A stretch of 64,000 nt of DNA from G965267425 sp965267425 (GTDB taxonomy: Bacteria; Bacteroidota; Bacteroidia; Flavobacteriales_E; Vicingaceae), in NCBI GenBank assembly GCA_965267425.1, contig OZ253959.1:1798001-1862000 (forward strand), in the 5' to 3' direction. Below are positions 50,432-59,288 of the stretch, piece after piece. The position numbers were made by a program, and so were the translations under genes. A model generated the notes under the pieces. The model had not been told where the DNA came from, did not search any database, and worked only from the letters and a program-made list of their open reading frames with translations. Within the stretch, counting starts at the first letter, position 1, and each line of letters opens with the position of its first letter.

Positions 50432-51462
50432 GTGAATTGACCACCAAGAGAAACTTCATGTCCTATTTGATTGTAGCCCTCAAAGGAATGGCTATGGGTG
50501 CTGCGGATATCGTTCCAGGCATTTCAGGAGGAACCATTGCCTTTATTACAGGTATATATGAAGAATTTATCAATTCGCTTAAATCGCTCAATTTAAATGT
50601 GCTAAAAACACTATTTAAGAAAGGACCTGTAGCATTCTTTCATGAAATCAATGGGGGATTTCTTACGTGTATTATCCTGGGAATTCTGATTAGTGCCTTT
50701 TCGTTGACCAAACTTCTCGCCTATTTGATGAACTTTCATCCTGTATTGCTTTGGTCATTTTTCTTCGGACTAATTATTGCATCTGTTTTCCTGATAAAGA
50801 AACAAATCTCAAATTGGAATGTATCTGTTTTGGGAAGTTTACTTCTGGGAATAGCTATTGCATATTACGTGACCATTGCCACTCCCAGTCAAATTCCTGA
50901 AGGGCACATATACCTCTTTTTTGCTGGTTTTCTTGCCATTATAGCTATGATTTTACCGGGAATTTCCGGAGCGTTCATTTTACTTTTATTAGGAGCCTAC
51001 CCTATCATAGTGAATACCATGAGCGATCTTCTTACCTCAATATTTGATTTGAACATGGATGGCATCATATTGAATGGCTTAAATCTTGGAGTTTTTGGAA
51101 TTGGTTGTGTACTTGGCTTGTTATCCTTTTCCAGGGTCTTGTCGTGGATGTTTGCCAATCATAAAAATGTAACACTTTCCTTGTTGATGGGGTTTATGAT
51201 TGGTTCATTAAACAAAATTTGGCCCTGGAAAACGACGATTTCTAGCAGAATTGCCCATGCAGGCTCTGACCACGAAGAAGTTGTACCTTTTATTCAGGAA
51301 AATGTTTTGCCGGGCAATTACAATATTCTCAATGATATCGAACAAGGACTTACACATGTTCCGGTGAAAGAACCACAGCTGATGTTCTCCATAACATTGA
51401 TGGTGATTGGATTCTCCTTGATTTGGGTACTGGAACGTTTTGGCCCAAAGCAATCTGCGTGA
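50428..51462 (+). CDS. DUF368 family membrane protein (PopT-type undecaprenyl-phosphate translocase)
   Basis: A 344-residue membrane protein with about eight helices. KGMAMGAADIVPGISGGTIAFITGIYEE is the hallmark of DUF368, repeated in part as MILPGISGAFILLLLGAYP. Some DUF368 proteins have been shown to help return undecaprenyl phosphate across the inner membrane for reuse in wall and polysaccharide synthesis. The overlaps with the rhodanese (ATGA) and aroE (GTGA) genes show tight coupling. Confidence 0.9.
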   Translation: MSELTTKRNFMSYLIVALKGMAMGAADIVPGISGGTIAFITGIYEEFINSLKSLNLNVLKTLFKKGPVAFFHEINGGFLTCIILGILISAFSLTKLLAYLMNFHPVLLWSFFFGLIIASVFLIKKQISNWNVSVLGSLLLGIAIAYYVTIATPSQIPEGHIYLFFAGFLAIIAMILPGISGAFILLLLGAYPIIVNTMSDLLTSIFDLNMDGIILNGLNLGVFGIGCVLGLLSFSRVLSWMFANHKNVTLSLLMGFMIGSLNKIWPWKTTISSRIAHAGSDHEEVVPFIQENVLPGNYNILNDIEQGLTHVPVKEPQLMFSITLMVIGFSLIWVLERFGPKQSA

Positions 51463-52196
51463 ATGCAATAAAAAAATACGGCCTCATTGGCCATTCTTTA
51501 CAACATTCATTTTCAAAAAAATATTTTGAAGAGAAGTTTAATCAACTTGGATTAAATTACTCCTATGAATTGATTGAACTGGAGGATGAAAACTCCATTC
51601 CCGATTTGCTTTCCAAACAAGAAATGGATGGATTTAATGTCACTATTCCATACAAACAAAAAATTGCCAACTACTTAGATGAATTGGACGATTCAGCGAA
51701 GAAAATCGGTGCTGTTAACACAGTGGTTTTCAAAAAAGGGAAATACAAGGGATACAATACAGATGTGCATGGATTTGATGAAATGATAAATCATCTTCCA
51801 ACGGATGTGGAAAGAGCTTTGGTATTGGGATCTGGTGGCGCTTCTAAGGCAGTGCAATATGTCTTTAGTAAACGAAAAATTCCTTTTATGATTGTTTCAA
51901 GAACTGATAAACATAAAAGTGAAAATCCATATGTTGAAGTGAATGAACTAAATCTTGATTTGTTCAATACCATTATCAATGCAAGCCCTTTAGGAATGTA
52001 TCCAAACATTCAATCCTATCCTGATATCCCTTATGATAAATTGACTACTCAACATATGTTGCTGGATTTGGTCTACAACCCTGAAGAAACCCAATTTATG
52101 AAACTGGGCAAGAATGCTGGGACCTACACTATGAATGGATTGAAAATGTTGTATCAGCAAGCAGATAAAGCTTGGGAATTATGGAATCAGGCATAA
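51459..52196 (+). CDS. aroE: Shikimate dehydrogenase
   Basis: NADPH enzyme (245 residues) of the aromatic amino acid route. KKYGLIGHSLQHSFSKKYF binds shikimate, GFNVTIPYKQKI holds the catalytic Lys, LVLGSGGASKAVQYV is the nucleotide loop, INASPLGMYPN and NGLKMLYQQADKAWELW are typical of the C-terminal part. The start is a GTG at 51459 in a GTGA overlap with the DUF368 gene; the frame is open further upstream but that part lies inside DUF368. Last gene of the 47.9-52.2 kb operon. Confidence 0.93.
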   Translation: MNAIKKYGLIGHSLQHSFSKKYFEEKFNQLGLNYSYELIELEDENSIPDLLSKQEMDGFNVTIPYKQKIANYLDELDDSAKKIGAVNTVVFKKGKYKGYNTDVHGFDEMINHLPTDVERALVLGSGGASKAVQYVFSKRKIPFMIVSRTDKHKSENPYVEVNELNLDLFNTIINASPLGMYPNIQSYPDIPYDKLTTQHMLLDLVYNPEETQFMKLGKNAGTYTMNGLKMLYQQADKAWELWNQA

Positions 52197-52213
52197 GTTG
52201 ATTGTAGCCGTAA

Positions 52214-52242
52214 TTGGGAATCAATTTTTAGTTCTAAATTTG
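52214..52242 (+). promoter_or_regulatory. Promoter of lipA
   Basis: TTG at 52214-52216, an 18-base spacer and TAAATTTG at 52235-52242. The ATG at 52259 follows 16 bases later. Confidence 0.7.
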
Positions 52243-52258
52243 ACATCAAATTAATCAA

Positions 52259-53137
52259 ATGGCAGAATTGGACGAAGCGCTCGCTAAGAAACCAGGAAGA
52301 AGAAAACCCGACTGGTTAAAGGTTGAAATTCCTGGAGGAAAGGAGTTTGTAGAGGTGAAGCAAAATGTGGAAAAGCATAATCTCCACACAATTTGTGAAA
52401 GCGGAAAATGCCCAAACAAGAGTGAATGTTGGGGTGCTGGAACGGCTACGCTAATGATTCTTGGAAATACATGTACGCGATCCTGTCAATTTTGCAATGT
52501 CGCCACAGGCAGACCGGATGCTGCCGATCCATTTGAACCAGCCAGAGTTGCAAGATCAGTTCAATTAATGGGATTGAAACATGCCGTTATTACTTCAGTG
52601 GATAGAGATGATTTAAAAGATGGCGGTAGTGAAATTTGGGCTAAAACCGTTGAATTGATTCGAAAGAAAAACCCAGGAATCACACTTGAAACATTGATCC
52701 CGGACTTTAAAGGAGAATGGGAGAATCTACAACGCATTATTGATGTCAAACCTGAAGTGGTTTCCCACAATCTCGAAACAGTAAGAAGATTAACTCGGCA
52801 AGTGAGAGTTCAGGCTAAATATGATAGAAGTTTAGAAGTATTGAGCCGACTGAAAGAAGGTGGTATATTTCGCACCAAATCCGGAATTATGCTGGGTATG
52901 GGCGAAACATTCGATGAAGTGATTGAATCAATGGACGATTTGAGAAATGCCAAGGTAGACGTTCTTACTTTAGGCCAGTACCTTCAACCGACCAAAAAAC
53001 ATTTGGAAGTAGTTGAGTACATTACTCCTGAAAGATTTGATGAATACCGCTCCATTGGTTTAGAAAAAGGTTTTGTGCACGTTGAAAGTGGCCCCATGGT
53101 TCGTTCATCTTACCATGCAGAAAAGCACATCGTCTAA
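52259..53137 (+). CDS. lipA: Lipoyl synthase
   Basis: Radical SAM enzyme (292 residues) that inserts two sulfur atoms into protein-bound octanoyl groups. The auxiliary cluster motif CESGKCPNKSECW and the radical SAM motif CTRSCQFCNVATG are intact, as is the C-terminal RSSYHAE with the conserved Ser. The gene has its own promoter and converges on lipB, so both steps of lipoate synthesis are encoded face to face. Confidence 0.98.
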   Translation: MAELDEALAKKPGRRKPDWLKVEIPGGKEFVEVKQNVEKHNLHTICESGKCPNKSECWGAGTATLMILGNTCTRSCQFCNVATGRPDAADPFEPARVARSVQLMGLKHAVITSVDRDDLKDGGSEIWAKTVELIRKKNPGITLETLIPDFKGEWENLQRIIDVKPEVVSHNLETVRRLTRQVRVQAKYDRSLEVLSRLKEGGIFRTKSGIMLGMGETFDEVIESMDDLRNAKVDVLTLGQYLQPTKKHLEVVEYITPERFDEYRSIGLEKGFVHVESGPMVRSSYHAEKHIV

Positions 53138-53149
53138 TTCAATTTCGCA

Positions 53150-53860
53150 CTAGGATATCAGGGAAATAAGGTGTTGACAGAGTTTCCCTTTCAATTCTTC
53201 CATTGAAATGGGATGACCAACTTCCTTTTCTAAAGACGTAATCCCTTTATCTGCTATACCACAGGGAACAATATTTTCAAAATAAGAAAGATCGGTGTTC
53301 ACATTTAAGGCGAAACCATGCATGGTGACCCATCGGCTACTTTTGATACCAATGGCGCAAATTTTTCGAACTTTATCAGGATTTTCAACATCTAACCAAA
53401 CACCTGTTGCTCCTCGTAATCTTGAAGCAACAATTCCATAATCAACCAGGGTTAACAATACCGCCTCTTCCAAAGCATGTACATAGGCTTGCATGCCTAA
53501 ATTCAATTGTTTAAGGTTAAGTATAGGATACCCAACTAATTGACCAGGGCCGTGAAATGTCACATCTCCTCCTCTGTTTGTCTTTATGATATCCGCATCT
53601 GATTGGAGCGCTTTGGGCAACAAATTGGTTTCATCACCGCTGTTTCCCAATGTATATACTGGATAATGTTCGCACAACAGGAGAGAATTATCTAATGGAA
53701 GATTCTCGATACTCCAATTAGCATCTTTAAAATTTTGGAGCAATTCATCAAAAAGTGCCTGCTGAATTTCCAGTGCATCTTGAAATGTAATTAATCCCAA
53801 GTCTTTGACAGTCAATAATGCACTTTTATTTTTAGGTGAATACAGCGTCTCCATCTCCAT
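53150..53860 (-). CDS. lipB: Octanoyl-ACP:protein N-octanoyltransferase
   Basis: Moves octanoyl groups from acyl carrier protein to lipoyl domains, the step before LipA. Signatures are TNRGGDVTFHGPGQLVGYPIL, KICAIGIKSSRWVTMHGFALNV and the active Cys in IVPCGIADKGITSLE. Length 236 is normal. Its start overlaps the preceding acetyltransferase-like gene by 29 bases; a second in-frame ATG lies at 53854. It is the last gene in a long minus-strand run. Confidence 0.97.
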   Translation of the reverse strand: MEMETLYSPKNKSALLTVKDLGLITFQDALEIQQALFDELLQNFKDANWSIENLPLDNSLLLCEHYPVYTLGNSGDETNLLPKALQSDADIIKTNRGGDVTFHGPGQLVGYPILNLKQLNLGMQAYVHALEEAVLLTLVDYGIVASRLRGATGVWLDVENPDKVRKICAIGIKSSRWVTMHGFALNVNTDLSYFENIVPCGIADKGITSLEKEVGHPISMEELKGKLCQHLISLIS

Positions 53861-54881
53861 CCTGAAGTATTATCTTTTCTTTGGTCATCAACGTTTCTGA
53901 AACTAGCAAAGGTACGTTGTATTTCCTTTTGAAAACGAAACCGGGCAAGATCCCTTCCATAGCCGCATTAAGTTCGGGATTCAAAATATAGATGGAGTTG
54001 CATTGGTGTCGGAATGCTAATTTGAGCAGTTCAGCCGCAATTCCTGGAGCATGCTCATTTGGAATATGACTATAAGGTACTTTGCAAATTCCATTGATGA
54101 TATTTACCATCATCCATCCTATTTCCTTTTCATTTTGCAAAACCAAGTACAATTTGCACGAATAATTCTTAACCTGGTAGGTAAAAGGATAAGTGCTTTT
54201 TTGATTATCTGTCTTAGTAGTAACCCACGGATTATTCATTATCCATTGAATTTTCTCCTTGGTCAACCTAATTGTGTAAACCTCATTGTATTGCTTAAGC
54301 CATTGTTCACTTAAGGCTTTGGGAAGAATTTCCTGAAAGGCTAAACTCGAATTAGAATTTGCTGTTCCAGATATCATTTTTAGCAAATACTTATATAATC
54401 TACCGATAATTCTTACACCCCATTTCAAAACGGCATTTTGAGAAATATTTGATTTACCTGGATCTAAAAAGAAACGATGAGCCACGCGACTTTGATGCTG
54501 AGTAAGTCCAGGAATACGTTGTAATATTTTGGCCGAATGTTCAGTGGCGTCCGTTATGAATAGCCTATCAGCAGTATCCTCCAGAAAATGCTTGAGCAAT
54601 GGCATGGAAGTCTGAAAACCTTCATTGTCTGCAACCCACCATCCAGAATTCCAAAATACTTGATTTCCGTTTTGCAATTGATCCGGAAAAAACCCTATGA
54701 ACCCAACAATTTCATTTTCTCGGTGCGCCACATAAAACAAAGCATCCGTTGCATTGGTTGATGGATTTACGGCCATTGATTTTGCTCTCTGCTCAGGAAT
54801 GATAAGCACCTTGGAATTAAGGTATAGTTCACTCTCCAAAAATTGGTCAAGATTATCTGGCGAAACTTTAAAGATCTGCAT
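53832..54881 (-). CDS. Uncharacterised acetyltransferase-like protein
   Basis: A 349-residue soluble protein. The first half resembles a GNAT fold (ALFYVAHRENEIVGFIGFFP, DRLFITDATEHSAKIL), and the second half may be a second divergent GNAT unit (CKLYLVLQNEKEIGWMMVNI, SIYILNPELNAAME). No clear acetyl-CoA signature is visible, so the family assignment is weak. It lies 6 bases after the acyl carrier protein gene and overlaps lipB by 29 bases. Context suggests that it handles an acyl or aminoacyl group carried by the ACP. Confidence 0.55.
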   Translation of the reverse strand: MQIFKVSPDNLDQFLESELYLNSKVLIIPEQRAKSMAVNPSTNATDALFYVAHRENEIVGFIGFFPDQLQNGNQVFWNSGWWVADNEGFQTSMPLLKHFLEDTADRLFITDATEHSAKILQRIPGLTQHQSRVAHRFFLDPGKSNISQNAVLKWGVRIIGRLYKYLLKMISGTANSNSSLAFQEILPKALSEQWLKQYNEVYTIRLTKEKIQWIMNNPWVTTKTDNQKSTYPFTYQVKNYSCKLYLVLQNEKEIGWMMVNIINGICKVPYSHIPNEHAPGIAAELLKLAFRHQCNSIYILNPELNAAMEGILPGFVFKRKYNVPLLVSETLMTKEKIILQDGDGDAVFT

Positions 54882-54887
54882 GGACAG

Positions 54888-55124
54888 TTAGATCTTGCTT
54901 TGTATCAATTGAACAAGGTTACCCATATTGTCAATGGACAACATGTCGTCAAGTGAAAATTTGATTTCAAATGTCTTTTCAATTTGATCAACTATCATTA
55001 CGTGATTCAGTGAATCCCACTCTGGAATTGAGTTGGAAGAAGAATTGTCAGTAAGTTCCAAATCAGGCATTTTCAGAATATCCCGAATGATCTGTGCTGT
55101 TTTATCCCAAGTTGCATCCATCAA
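54888..55124 (-). CDS. Acyl carrier protein, DltC-like size
   Basis: A 78-residue acidic helical protein with SIPEWDSLNHVMIVDQIEK, in which the Ser of DSL takes the 4'-phosphopantetheine arm. It is not the fatty-acid-synthesis ACP by context: it lies between an adenylation enzyme, two acetyltransferase-like genes and a deacetylase. The length equals that of DltC-type carriers. It starts 1 base after the upstream gene ends, so it is translated from the same message. Cargo unknown. Confidence 0.88.
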   Translation of the reverse strand: MMDATWDKTAQIIRDILKMPDLELTDNSSSNSIPEWDSLNHVMIVDQIEKTFEIKFSLDDMLSIDNMGNLVQLIQSKI

Positions 55125-55886
55125 TTATTTGTAATCTTCTCCTAGTTTCCAATAAATCTTAAAAGTACTGTGCTGTTCGTAGCCCATTTTTTTCCAAAAT
55201 TCAACACCATCAATCATGGCACTGCAGACTGCAAGATCCACCTTATGTTGAAATGTCTCTTGCATAATTTTACAAACCAATTTTCTGGCCAATCCTGACT
55301 TTCTGGTGGTTGGCAAGACACCCAACATGTAAATCCCTACGGTATTATTGGTGACAAAACCTAAAGCTGTTGCTGATGGTTCGTCTTGATGAAAACCCGT
55401 ATACATAAAGACATTGGAATCGTACAAAAAGCTCAGCATCAATTTCCTATCCACCTTCTCATTGAATACCGTGTTAAAAATAGTTAACCAAATCTGAAGA
55501 TCAGACAGGCTATTTACTTGTTTCACTTCTGACGATGAAATGGAAATATCATCTTGAAATTTAGCCTTATCCATAGACATCCCCGGCCAATCCCTTATCA
55601 ATCTCAATTGATGATTCTCCAATAACTTACATGTATTGGCTTCTTGTTTATCATTTAGAATCCACAACGATGGAATCTCCTTTTTTTCCATTTGTAGCAC
55701 AATCTCATCAACATCATTGACTGTCATTTTTGAGTCATCCTGAACATCAAAAACCAATTTTGGCCAGCTTGAAGGAGATGCATCTATCCATTTGATTTTA
55801 TCCTCCCCTAACTTTCTAAACGAAGATGCGCCCAGGTAACGATAGAACTCATAATGATTATATACTATCCGCTCATTGATATTCAT
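55125..55886 (-). CDS. GNAT family N-acetyltransferase
   Basis: A 253-residue protein whose C-terminal half is a GNAT domain: ATALGFVTNNTVGIYMLGVLPTTRKSGLARKLVCKIM contains the acetyl-CoA loop (here TTRKSGLA) and EFWKKMGYEQHSTFKIYWK is the last strand pair. The N-terminal half is less conserved. Its start overlaps the adenylation enzyme gene by 4 bases. It may transfer an acyl group from CoA or from the neighbouring carrier protein to an amino sugar or amino acid (inference). Confidence 0.8.
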   Translation of the reverse strand: MNINERIVYNHYEFYRYLGASSFRKLGEDKIKWIDASPSSWPKLVFDVQDDSKMTVNDVDEIVLQMEKKEIPSLWILNDKQEANTCKLLENHQLRLIRDWPGMSMDKAKFQDDISISSSEVKQVNSLSDLQIWLTIFNTVFNEKVDRKLMLSFLYDSNVFMYTGFHQDEPSATALGFVTNNTVGIYMLGVLPTTRKSGLARKLVCKIMQETFQHKVDLAVCSAMIDGVEFWKKMGYEQHSTFKIYWKLGEDYK

Positions 55887-57376
55887 AGAATACCTATTTT
55901 TTGTTTCAATTGTGTCTTGTCCAATTTTCCATTCGCATTTAATGGAAATGCTGAGATGACGTATGTTTTTACCGGAATCATATAACCAGGAAGTTGCTTC
56001 TTTAAAGCTTTCAAAAGCTCAGTCAAATTAACTTTTTCAGATTCAATAGCCAAATGAATTTCCCACAGACCATTATCATTTCTGACAGCAAGCGCTTTTG
56101 ATGCCACACCAGTTATCTTTTTTACTCGATAACTAATTTCATCCAATTCAACTCGATGCCCTTGAATTTGAACCTGATCGTCAAGTCTGCCACAATATTG
56201 AATATCTCCATCGGCATCCAAGAATACCAAATCGCCTGTTTTGTAAAATCTCTCCGCTGAATCGCTGATAAAAAATGCATCATTATTTTTTTCTGGATTG
56301 TTCAAATAACCCTTGGTTACTTGATTTCCAAAAACGCATAATTCGCCCTTCTCTCCTTCCTTAACCTCTTTATTCTTTTCATCAACAATCAAAATCCTGG
56401 TATCTCCAAACGGCTTACCAATCGTTAAAATATCATTTTCTGCTTTGTTTTCCAGTGGTCCAGTATACGTATAAAACGTACAATCTATGGTGGCTTCAGT
56501 TGGTCCGTAAAAATTCTGAATGGTTGCCTTAGGAACAATTATTGCCCATTCCTTCATCAATTCCAAACTCAGCCCTTCACCAGAAAATAGGGAATAGCGC
56601 AATTCTGGTAATGCAATTTCTTCAAAATAGGGTTTTAAAAACTGAACGGTGGAAGGAACCATTTTAGCAATGGTTACATTTTGTTCTTTCAAGGTTTTCA
56701 GCGTTTGCAAAAACCTCACTCCGGTCTTAGGAACATGACAAACTGTTGCACCCAAGGAAAAAGGGAGTACAAAACATTGTGCAGATACATCAAAAGTAAA
56801 TTCAAACATTTGAAGAAATCGATCGCGATGATCAATCTGGTAACCAAGTTCAAAAAAGGCATTCACAAAGGCGTCAAGATTCCTTCTGGAAATTGGAACT
56901 CCTTTGGGCACCCCAGTACTTCCAGAGGTAAACAATACGTACATTAAATCATCATCCAAAAGCGCTTTGGGGTAGCGTATTGCGCTTTTTGATCTATCGC
57001 TTGTCAGTTCAATACAATGAATTCCTTTTTGCCTTGAAAGAAACCCTTCATAACCATTGGGCACCAAAACCTTTGTAACTTGAGCTTCATCAAGTATTTC
57101 AAGCACCCTTTCTTCAGGTATCGTTGGTGTTATGGGCAAATAGGCTAAACCAGAAAACCAAAGCCCTAAAATACACGCATATGAATCTATTGTGTCAGCA
57201 CAATAGACAGCCATCAATTCATTGGAAGTAGTACTTTGCTTGGATAAAATTTCCTGAACAGCAGCAACAAGATGATTTAATTCATCATAGGTATATGACT
57301 CTCCTCCAATTGAAACTGATTCATTAGAGCCATGATGCGCAAAGGCCTGAAAAATTTTATGTATTAGCGTATCCAT
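55883..57376 (-). CDS. Amino acid adenylation enzyme, DltA-like
   Basis: An AMP-forming ligase of 497 residues. The core motifs are YVLFTSGSTGVPKGVPIS (P-loop), NFYGPTEATIDC, YKTGDLVFLDADGDIQYCGR and the catalytic Lys in NANGKLDKTQLKQK. Size and motif spacing resemble DltA, which activates D-alanine and loads a carrier protein. The ACP gene two genes downstream is the likely acceptor. The amino acid cannot be read from the sequence by eye. It overlaps the GNAT gene by 4 bases and follows the deacetylase by 8. Confidence 0.88.
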   Translation of the reverse strand: MDTLIHKIFQAFAHHGSNESVSIGGESYTYDELNHLVAAVQEILSKQSTTSNELMAVYCADTIDSYACILGLWFSGLAYLPITPTIPEERVLEILDEAQVTKVLVPNGYEGFLSRQKGIHCIELTSDRSKSAIRYPKALLDDDLMYVLFTSGSTGVPKGVPISRRNLDAFVNAFFELGYQIDHRDRFLQMFEFTFDVSAQCFVLPFSLGATVCHVPKTGVRFLQTLKTLKEQNVTIAKMVPSTVQFLKPYFEEIALPELRYSLFSGEGLSLELMKEWAIIVPKATIQNFYGPTEATIDCTFYTYTGPLENKAENDILTIGKPFGDTRILIVDEKNKEVKEGEKGELCVFGNQVTKGYLNNPEKNNDAFFISDSAERFYKTGDLVFLDADGDIQYCGRLDDQVQIQGHRVELDEISYRVKKITGVASKALAVRNDNGLWEIHLAIESEKVNLTELLKALKKQLPGYMIPVKTYVISAFPLNANGKLDKTQLKQKIGIL

Positions 57377-57384
57377 TACAAATA

Positions 57385-58383
57385 CTAAGCATTGAGGCTA
57401 AGACGGTGGCCATTTCGACCAAGGAGTTTTTTCAGATAAAAATAAAAGTACTCAGATTTAATGTTGTTTATACCATGTTCTTCAACAGGAAATCGTTGGA
57501 AAAGAAATCCATCCTGATTTGTCTTTAACCCTGCAGTGCCAAATACGATATCAAGTTTCAATTCATTTTTCATCCATGAAAGTAATTCTGTAGAAACACC
57601 GTCATCAGTGAAAGGAAAAGCAAATGCTTTAGTGGCTAGATCGAACTTGTTCTGTAAATCATCCATATTTTCCTTGACCTGACGTTTTTGTTCGTCGATG
57701 GAGACGTCAGCAAAATTGGGGTGATTAAGACTGTGCCCACCAATATCAAATCCCTTCTTATTTATGTCTTTTATTTCTTTTTCATTCAAATAAATTGGCC
57801 CAAAATCTCGAGAAATTTCTAATTTATCCATCATCTCATTGAGCAAATCATTGTCATGATAATTCATATGTTGCAACGAATCCTCGCCGATACCAGAAAA
57901 GATTTCATCTCTCAAAAAATCCCTTTCGACTTGAGTTAATGAATTTCGCATAGCATCGATAATCAGGCTGACTTTGTAACGATACAATGCATCTCCTCCA
58001 TTCATAAATTCTGAATTGATGAAAAAAGTGGCAGGAATCCCTCTATTATAGAGTATTTCAGAAATTTGAACGCATTCTTTTAACCCATCATCAATTGTCA
58101 GATGCATAACCGGTTTTTGCCCTTGATTTCCCGAATGTTTATGTTTGATAAACTCCTGCAATGACAAAGGCTCAAACATTTTCAACATACGATCCAATTG
58201 AGTCTCAAAAGTGTTGAAATCAACTACCGGATACAAATGCTTTATATGTGATGGGCTTTTATCTGCAACTAAATGATAAAACGGCAAGAAGTACGTATTG
58301 TTCAATGGTTTAACAATCCATTGATGAGGTACCAAAGCCAGTACCTTCGAAAGTAAGGGGTAAAGGTGCTGTTTAACCGACAA
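57385..58383 (-). CDS. Polysaccharide deacetylase family protein
   Basis: A 332-residue NodB-fold protein. HLTIDDGLKEC has the TxDDG metal-Asp motif and GGHSLNHPNFADVS has the HxxxH motif; RFPVEEHGINN is near the end. There is no clear signal peptide, so it may act in the cytoplasm on a lipid-linked intermediate or be exported another way. Such enzymes free amino groups on GlcNAc-like sugars, which the adjacent adenylation, carrier and GNAT genes could then acylate (inference). Confidence 0.88.
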   Translation of the reverse strand: MSVKQHLYPLLSKVLALVPHQWIVKPLNNTYFLPFYHLVADKSPSHIKHLYPVVDFNTFETQLDRMLKMFEPLSLQEFIKHKHSGNQGQKPVMHLTIDDGLKECVQISEILYNRGIPATFFINSEFMNGGDALYRYKVSLIIDAMRNSLTQVERDFLRDEIFSGIGEDSLQHMNYHDNDLLNEMMDKLEISRDFGPIYLNEKEIKDINKKGFDIGGHSLNHPNFADVSIDEQKRQVKENMDDLQNKFDLATKAFAFPFTDDGVSTELLSWMKNELKLDIVFGTAGLKTNQDGFLFQRFPVEEHGINNIKSEYFYFYLKKLLGRNGHRLSLNA

Positions 58384-58385
58384 AA

Positions 58386-58886
58386 TTATTGATTACTTTC
58401 CTTTTTCAATATGCCATATAATGTTACTATGACTCCGGCAAGTAAAAAGGCTGCACAAGGAATGGCTAACCAGCTTAATGATTCTTTGGCAATCGATGTA
58501 CCTCCAAGTGCTGGAGCTCTTAACGCTGCCATCAACCAATAAGTGGGATAACCGATAGACCCAATCCCAACAAGAATTGAAAATATTTTCTTCATTCCAG
58601 AAGATATTCCGGTAAGGGACAATACAAGCAATAAACCAATGCAAGCACCACCAATACCACCCCAATGCATATGTGCACGTTTCATGTAAGACCAGGACTT
58701 ACTCACAGTCTTGTCCATCAATGCGTTGTCACCTTCATAAACCTCTTCTAAGACCGCTAAACCTGTTTCTGACAAATGATCCTTTAGGTTGTCTTCAAAT
58801 GCTCCAAAAACAGCTCCCAGTAAAAACCCCAGGAATAAGGAGGCCACCGCCAATGCCAAGCCAATACGAATGTTACTGATTTCCAT
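58386..58886 (-). CDS. Uncharacterised four-helix membrane protein
   Basis: A 166-residue protein with four hydrophobic segments (about residues 8-28, 73-95, 99-118 and 138-160). It has AHMHWGGIGGACIGL at the start of helix 2, with two His that could bind a metal or haem, and is Gly- and Ala-rich. I know no function. It lies between the rhodanese gene and the deacetylase with gaps of 4 and 2 bases and so is probably in the same transcript. Confidence 0.75.
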   Translation of the reverse strand: MEISNIRIGLALAVASLFLGFLLGAVFGAFEDNLKDHLSETGLAVLEEVYEGDNALMDKTVSKSWSYMKRAHMHWGGIGGACIGLLLVLSLTGISSGMKKIFSILVGIGSIGYPTYWLMAALRAPALGGTSIAKESLSWLAIPCAAFLLAGVIVTLYGILKKESNQ

Positions 58887-58890
58887 ATGT

Positions 58891-59277
58891 TTAATTTGCT
58901 ACAGATTGACCAGATGATTGCCAGGCACCCATTCCACCTTTTAAGTTGGCTGCTCCGGTAAATGCAGTGTTCTTAAGCTTTTTAAGTGTTTTTCCGCTTC
59001 TTCCTCCGGCTGCGCAATATACAAGGTAGTATTTGCTCTTGTCTAACGCAGCAATTTCTTCATCAAAATTTTTTCCAAAAAAATCAATGTTAATGGCTCC
59101 TTCAATATGTCCATCTTTAAACTCATCTGGAGTACGCACATCTAGTATTACCGTATTTTCTTTGGAGGTTAGCTCTTGGAATTCATCCACATTGACATCA
59201 ATGAATTGCTGTCCATCTGTATGTTGTGCACATGAAAAACAAAAAATAGAGCTGATGAGGTAAATAATTTTCTTCAT
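58891..59277 (-). CDS. Rhodanese-like lipoprotein
   Basis: A 128-residue lipoprotein: the signal peptide ends in a lipobox with Cys near residue 16 (CFSCAQ). The mature part is one rhodanese domain with NTVILDVRTPDEFKDGHIEGA and the active Cys in YYLVYCAAGGRSGKT. It would act in the periplasm on sulfane sulfur, next to a cytoplasmic rhodanese. It follows that gene by 11 bases. Confidence 0.92.
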   Translation of the reverse strand: MKKIIYLISSIFCFSCAQHTDGQQFIDVNVDEFQELTSKENTVILDVRTPDEFKDGHIEGAINIDFFGKNFDEEIAALDKSKYYLVYCAAGGRSGKTLKKLKNTAFTGAANLKGGMGAWQSSGQSVAN

Positions 59278-59288
59278 TTCATTAAGGT

